The notes beneath the pieces are model-generated. The model was not told the DNA's origin and made no database searches. It saw only the letters and a list, made by a program, of their open reading frames with translations. From Flavobacteria bacterium RIFCSPLOWO2_12_FULL_35_11 (GTDB taxonomy: Bacteria; Bacteroidota; Bacteroidia; Flavobacteriales; Flavobacteriaceae), in assembly GCA_001800975.1 (NCBI GenBank), contig MGWK01000089.1, positions 1-64,000 on the forward strand: 64,000 nucleotides of DNA, written 5' to 3'. This document shows positions 60,901 through 64,000 of the stretch, one piece after another. The position numbers and the translations under genes were made by a program. How positions within the stretch are numbered: the first letter of the stretch is position 1; each line of letters begins with the position of its first letter.

Positions 60901-62387
60901 TCGAACGTGTATATTTTTTGTGAAAAATCGGCCAAACCAACAAAGTTCAGCTTAATATTTTCATCATTTACCTCCATTTCACCATCAAAATGCTTGTTTT
61001 TTATGACGCCGTTTATGTCAATATTGGTATAGGTGTATCCTTTAAATTGTTGTTTGGAAATATGGCCTTTTACCGAAGTGTTCATTTTTTCCAAGGTAAA
61101 ACCTTTTCCGTCAACATCGGCTTCCGCGGTGAGATTGCCCATTAAAGGATCATTTAAAATTTTACCCAATTCAAAATCAATAACTGCAACATGGCCAAAA
61201 TAAGACGCATTGTTTATATCGCCAATATTGGTCAGTTCCAAATCTGTGATCAGGCTGCCAATATCAGTTTGCATCGAGATGTCGGTATTAATTAAATCTT
61301 CAGTAACATAGGCAAAGCCACTCACTGTAAATTGCCCTAATTTTTGAAAGGATGAAGGAAGATTTTTTCCCAAAATGTTTGGAAGCAAAGATTTTAAATG
61401 GTCATAATTCGACGTTAATTTGGTTAAATCGGCAGCCAATGAAAATCCATTTTCCTGATTAAATGCATTTTTAAAATGCAGATTTCCAATAATAGCGGCT
61501 TGTTTATCTGTGGTCAATTTAAGATTCTTCAACGTTAAATCGTTAAGATTTCCTGATATTTTTGTTGAAAAATGAAGCACATCGTTTGAGCCCAATTCTT
61601 TATAAAACTTCTTTAAATCCAATAATGACAAATCAGCTTTTTTAACATCGGCGTTAAAAATTACCTTATTGGTGAAATCAGAAAAATCTTCTCTGTTATA
61701 GGAAAATTTTAAATCGGCAGACAAGGAAGATTTATCGGTCACCAGTTCGGTATTCAAAAAATTCATTTCTGTTTTTGAATAGGAAAAATTACTCGATAAA
61801 CTTTGGACTTCTATATTTCGATTTTCAATAAAATGAAGTTTGCTGATATCTGCATAAACATTTGGCCCTTCAATTTTAAAGTTTTTGGCATTTCCGATTA
61901 TTTCCTTAAAAAACAGCGGCGTTTCATTTTCAACATTTTCATTAAGCAGTTCAACATAACCGTTCACCAATTCTAACTTGCTTGCGGTCAGTAAAAAACC
62001 TGAAGGTTTTGTGGGCGTGGTGCCGTCATCAAACTTATTTATAAATATGGTAAAGGCATCGTCTTCTTCGCCTTTATAGGTTTTCATATTTAAAATGAAC
62101 TCTTCCAAAGAAATTTGGCCAAAATCGAATTTTAAGTTCAGCAAATTGCGATAGCTCAAAACAGATGTTGTTAAATCGCGAACATAAATTAAGGTATCTG
62201 CATGATGGTCTTTCACCAGCACTTCATTTAATTCAACTCTTCCTAAAAAAGACAAGTCAACTCTTTCAACGTTTATGTCAACATTGTAATCTTTTCTTAA
62301 AAAATCGGTAGCCATTTTTCCAAGCCGCGTTTGCACGGATGAAAGTGACAACAAATAACTTACCAATGCCAATAAAATCACTAGCAC
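57954..62387 (-). CDS. TamB-like translocation/assembly module protein
   Basis: The 1477 residues show one N-terminal membrane helix, a very long AsmA/TamB-type beta-helical body, and the C-terminal DUF490/TamB domain (about 1000-1440; GVYNFKYGGFINKPFIVKRGG is typical). It should span the periplasm and help lipid transport or outer-membrane protein assembly. No TamA gene is adjacent. The start codon is uncertain: no ATG is in frame; GTG at 62387 is used here, but the same frame continues upstream with a basic KRIKK stretch that would suit a TamB N-terminus. Confidence 0.88.
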   Translation of the reverse strand: MLVILLALVSYLLSLSSVQTRLGKMATDFLRKDYNVDINVERVDLSFLGRVELNEVLVKDHHADTLIYVRDLTTSVLSYRNLLNLKFDFGQISLEEFILNMKTYKGEEDDAFTIFINKFDDGTTPTKPSGFLLTASKLELVNGYVELLNENVENETPLFFKEIIGNAKNFKIEGPNVYADISKLHFIENRNIEVQSLSSNFSYSKTEMNFLNTELVTDKSSLSADLKFSYNREDFSDFTNKVIFNADVKKADLSLLDLKKFYKELGSNDVLHFSTKISGNLNDLTLKNLKLTTDKQAAIIGNLHFKNAFNQENGFSLAADLTKLTSNYDHLKSLLPNILGKNLPSSFQKLGQFTVSGFAYVTEDLINTDISMQTDIGSLITDLELTNIGDINNASYFGHVAVIDFELGKILNDPLMGNLTAEADVDGKGFTLEKMNTSVKGHISKQQFKGYTYTNIDINGVIKNKHFDGEMEVNDENIKLNFVGLADFSQKIYTFDFRTHIDYLDLNTLNFFKRDSISQVKGDIEINVSGNTLDDLAGTIEFKNALYRNQKDNYFFKDFNITSTFEGDIRTITVNSTEIVNGYLKGKFKFGELVKLTKNSLGSIYSNYKPFAVTPAQELDFKFKIHNKILEVFYPEVILSANTSIAGNINSDDNLFRLNIKSPKVIAFNNTIDSLNLQIDTKNPLFNTQLSVAKINTKNYNISKLRLVNITLNDTLYFRTEFLGGDKNTERFDLAFFHTFNNESKSVIGLQKSNFTFKDTEWIINPDDNFDNKLVYDSKTKAYDISPFLITSNNQRIEFFGNVRDTISKDLTFKFDNVNLDNITPHIDSLRLKGVINGSLNYKQLNKIIKPTADFTIADFNINDSYQGNLKVAVEGKNSLRNYGVNISLERDNAINLSAVGNLDFTPKNPTIDVEIEFEEFKLDAFSPLGKDVFTNIRGFAYGNAHLTGLMNNPTMEGELFLDQAGLFFPYLNVDYDFEGTSVIGLKNQTFTFDEVQIKDKKYSTRGKLTGSINHTNFDDWHLDLRVNTKNLLVLNTIEKDNSVYFGTGFLEGYATIKGPTDKLFINVVGKTKRGTYLTIPVSDVKTAEASQLIRFVDKSNPEENEEIRRQYISEKLKGLTLNFDIDVTKDAVVEMVLDKSTGSFLRGSGTGNMQISLDTKDRFEMYGDFIIDNGVYNFKYGGFINKPFIVKRGGSISWSGNPLTADINIEAVYRVSANPRSLLDNISSNRKIPIDLVTRFSGELFNTQREFDIEIPNASSTVASELAFRLNSDNLNNKTVQFISLLISGSFYNESDISVNSNTALYGTGFDILSNAFDNIFNQGNNRFKLRPEYTVGERGKVDNLNIEDQLAIGLDYQINDRIIINGKVGVPMGNGSQANIIGEVNVEFLLNEEGTLRSSVFNRQNEIQYSEEEEGYTQGVGLSYQIDFDNGNELLQKLGLRRKKKNPLDGLKPLDTIEKIDKLLDFKNKKKKKDE

Positions 62388-62479
62388 CAGCAGTATTCTT
62401 ACAACTATTTTTTTAATTCGTTTGATAAGCGTTAAATTTGCATTTTTTATGGCAATTTTCGTGCCTTTATATGTTACTG

Positions 62480-63514
62480 ATGGTCAAAAATAAATCTATT
62501 TACATTCTTGGTATTGAATCGTCTTGCGATGATACCAGCGCTGCTGTAATTTGTAATGGCAAAGTACTGACAAATGTTGTTGCAAACCAAGAAATTCACG
62601 CCAAATATGGAGGCGTCGTTCCCGAATTGGCTTCCCGTGCACATCAACAAAATATTGTTCCTGTAATTCAGCAAGCAATTCAACAAGCAAATATCGACAA
62701 AAAAGACATAAGTGCCATCGCTTTTACACGCGGACCTGGACTGATGGGTTCATTATTGGTGGGAAGTTCCTTTGCGAGGTCACTCTCATTGGCTTTAAAC
62801 ATTCCGTTAATACCTGTAAATCATATGCAAGCGCACGTTTTAGCGCATTTTATTGACGATGAAAATCAACAAAAACCGCCTTTTCCCTTTTTATGTTTGA
62901 CCATAAGTGGCGGACATACGCAAATTGTGAAAATTTCCAGTTATTTTTCTATGGAAGTTATTGGCGAAACTTTGGATGATGCGGTAGGTGAAGCTTTCGA
63001 CAAATCGGCAAAAATTCTTGGATTGCCTTATCCTGGCGGACCATTTGTTGATAAATACGCAAGATTGGGAAATCCGAATGCTTTTGAGTTCTCCAAACCA
63101 AAAATGGCGGATTTAAATTTTAGCTTCAGCGGATTAAAAACAGGAATTCTTTATTTTATTCAGAAAAAAGTAAAGGAAAATCCGAATTTCATAGAAGAAA
63201 ACTTAAATGATATTTGCGCCTCTATACAACGCACCATAGTTGAAATTTTATTTGATAAACTTGAAAAAGCCGTTGAATTAACCGGAATTAAGCATATTGC
63301 CATTGCCGGCGGCGTGAGCGCAAATTCAGAAATTAGGGAAACCTTAAAAGCTACGGAAGAAAAATTTGGCTGGAAAACCTATATTCCCAAATTTGAATAT
63401 ACCACAGACAATGCTGGTATGATTGCCATTGTTGGTTATTTAAAATATTTGGAAAATGATTTTTCAATCGAATACGCAAGCACTACCGCGCGATTAAAAG
63501 TGAATGAGAATTAG
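62480..63514 (+). CDS. tsaD: tRNA threonylcarbamoyltransferase TsaD
   Basis: This catalytic subunit of the tRNA t6A37 modification complex transfers threonylcarbamoyl to A37 with TsaB and TsaE. The metal-binding histidines are in NHMQAHVLAH, followed by SGGHTQIV; GIESSCDDTSAAV opens the ASKHA fold. From ATG 62480 the protein has 344 residues, the usual length; ATG 62471 is an alternative, and a TTG at 62438 is unlikely. It is divergent from tamB. Confidence 0.94.
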   Translation: MVKNKSIYILGIESSCDDTSAAVICNGKVLTNVVANQEIHAKYGGVVPELASRAHQQNIVPVIQQAIQQANIDKKDISAIAFTRGPGLMGSLLVGSSFARSLSLALNIPLIPVNHMQAHVLAHFIDDENQQKPPFPFLCLTISGGHTQIVKISSYFSMEVIGETLDDAVGEAFDKSAKILGLPYPGGPFVDKYARLGNPNAFEFSKPKMADLNFSFSGLKTGILYFIQKKVKENPNFIEENLNDICASIQRTIVEILFDKLEKAVELTGIKHIAIAGGVSANSEIRETLKATEEKFGWKTYIPKFEYTTDNAGMIAIVGYLKYLENDFSIEYASTTARLKVNEN

Positions 63515-63540
63515 TTTAAGAAAGTGCTTTTTATCCTATC

Positions 63541-63590
63541 GCCAACCCCTACCTCGGCAGGTGAACTTTCCAAAGGAAAGGGAGTTTGAT
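63541..63590. repeat. GC-richer intergenic repeat-like element
   Basis: The stretch contains two adjacent small hairpins, ACCT-CGGC-AGGT (63551-63562) and CTTTCC-AAA-GGAAAG (63566-63580), in otherwise AT-rich DNA. It resembles scattered intergenic elements of Bacteroidota. It is followed by a short tandem repeat of TTCAGACTTC/GACTTCAGAC type at 63613-63636. The 178-base gap holds no gene. Confidence 0.45.
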
Positions 63591-63692
63591 TTAGTTAATG
63601 AACTTAAATTTAGGTCTTCAGACTTCCGACTTCAGACTATATTTTAACTTTTCAACCTTTAATATTTAATATTTTACTTTTAATATTTAAAG

Positions 63693-64000
63693 TTAACTTT
63701 TCTTTTCCGCCAGTGACCTTAAGTCGTTACCGGTTGGTTCCTCAAAAATTTCCAGATCAAAATAAGGCACGGAAGCGATGATATGGTCAAAAATATCGGC
63801 CATAATGGCTTCATAATTTTCCCAGCGTTTATCGCTGATAAAGCAATATATTTCTAAAGGAATTCCTTTGGAAGTTGGTTCAAGTTGCCTAACCATTAAA
63901 GAAAGCTCTTTATTCACTGCCGAATTTTCATTTAAATAACCATTTACATATTTTCTGAAAACCCCAAAGTTGGTTTGATTTCTTCCGTTGATTAAAACCG
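63693..64000 (-). CDS. Mechanosensitive ion channel (MscS family), C-terminal part, truncated by window end
   Basis: The reading frame continues without a stop to the end of the window (last full codon at 63996-63998), giving about 102 residues. The readable stretches FGVFRKYVNGYL, LMVRQLEPTSKGIPLEIYCF and EAIMADIFDHIIASVPYF match the cytoplasmic C-terminal domain of MscS-type channels. The pore region lies beyond the window. An in-frame GTG at 63917 is not a plausible start. Confidence 0.85.
   Translation of the reverse strand, partial: VLINGRNQTNFGVFRKYVNGYLNENSAVNKELSLMVRQLEPTSKGIPLEIYCFISDKRWENYEAIMADIFDHIIASVPYFDLEIFEEPTGNDLRSLAEKKS

Overview
The window looks like a chromosomal segment of a member of the Bacteroidota, most likely family Flavobacteriaceae. 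The evidence is AT-rich DNA, near-absence of Shine-Dalgarno sequences, promoter boxes of the Bacteroidota type (TTG-N19/20-TAnnTTTG), and genes typical of the group: a CAL67264-family mini membrane protein, DUF5683, DUF2851, DUF6122, DUF6952-like, a Fad module with a MarR gene, LptD/TamB and menaquinone genes. The genus cannot be settled from the sequence. I saw no rRNA, tRNA, CRISPR array, transposase or prophage, and no gene-free gap longer than 300 bases. The longest gap, 44756-45051 (296 bases), holds a possible promoter and an inverted repeat described below.

Layout. 1-1.4 kb (minus): peroxiredoxin, thioredoxin and a small conserved protein, closed by a terminator. 1.5-2.5 kb: secreted alpha/beta hydrolase. 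2.6-7 kb (minus): orphan NtrC-like response regulator without a DNA-binding domain, a Nat-like ABC exporter pair and an unrecognised protein. 7-13 kb (plus): a fatty-acid beta-oxidation operon, MarR-fadN-fadA-fadE. 13-19.9 kb: small hydrolases and peptidases, DUF2851, a nitroreductase and PepD. 19.9-25.4 kb (plus): a tightly packed parA-parB-DUF5683-dapB-lepB-WbqC-DUF6122 operon. 25.4-28.2 kb: iron-sulfur repair protein RIC, EttA and a 58-residue membrane protein at 28033-28209. 28.3-33.3 kb: glyoxylate shunt genes aceB-aceA, divergent from a RamB/ScfR-type XRE regulator, with a perfect 14-bp palindrome between them. 33.3-37.5 kb: pirin, FMN reductase, acyl-CoA carboxylase beta subunit, YebC and a zinc ribbon. 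37.5-46.4 kb: menaquinone genes menE, menC and menA, interleaved with a CPBP protease, a sterol-desaturase-like enzyme, an MBL hydrolase, and a candidate copper locus (OprC/NosA-like TonB receptor plus a 127-residue Cys/His protein). 46.4-54.5 kb: two iron-sulfur proteins resembling a split heterodisulfide-reductase-like quinone reductase, a HAD protein, MCE protein, amidase, LptD and RidA. 54.5-64 kb: methylglyoxal synthase, GAPDH, phosphofructokinase, a nucleotidyltransferase, TamB, TsaD and the C-terminus of an MscS channel.

How it fits together. Much of the window concerns turning fatty acids and acetyl-CoA into energy: beta-oxidation (fadNAE), acetyl-CoA assimilation (aceBA), menaquinone synthesis (menA/C/E), and a membrane-bound HdrC-like/HdrB-like pair that could pass electrons from acyl-CoA dehydrogenase through ETF to menaquinone. 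That last link is inference. Another group concerns the outer envelope: LptD, TamB, MCE, amidase, LepB and the TonB receptor.

The most interesting leads are: (1) the candidate copper-uptake locus, whose 127-residue gene has a 20-bp Crp/Fnr-type palindrome about 40 bases upstream of its predicted transcription start; (2) the palindrome at the aceB/XRE promoters; (3) two regulator genes whose TAnnTTTG box ends exactly 4 bases before the ATG, predicting leaderless mRNAs; (4) the split quinone-reductase pair; and (5) GC-rich palindromic repeats that have become part of two coding sequences, menE and the CPBP protease.
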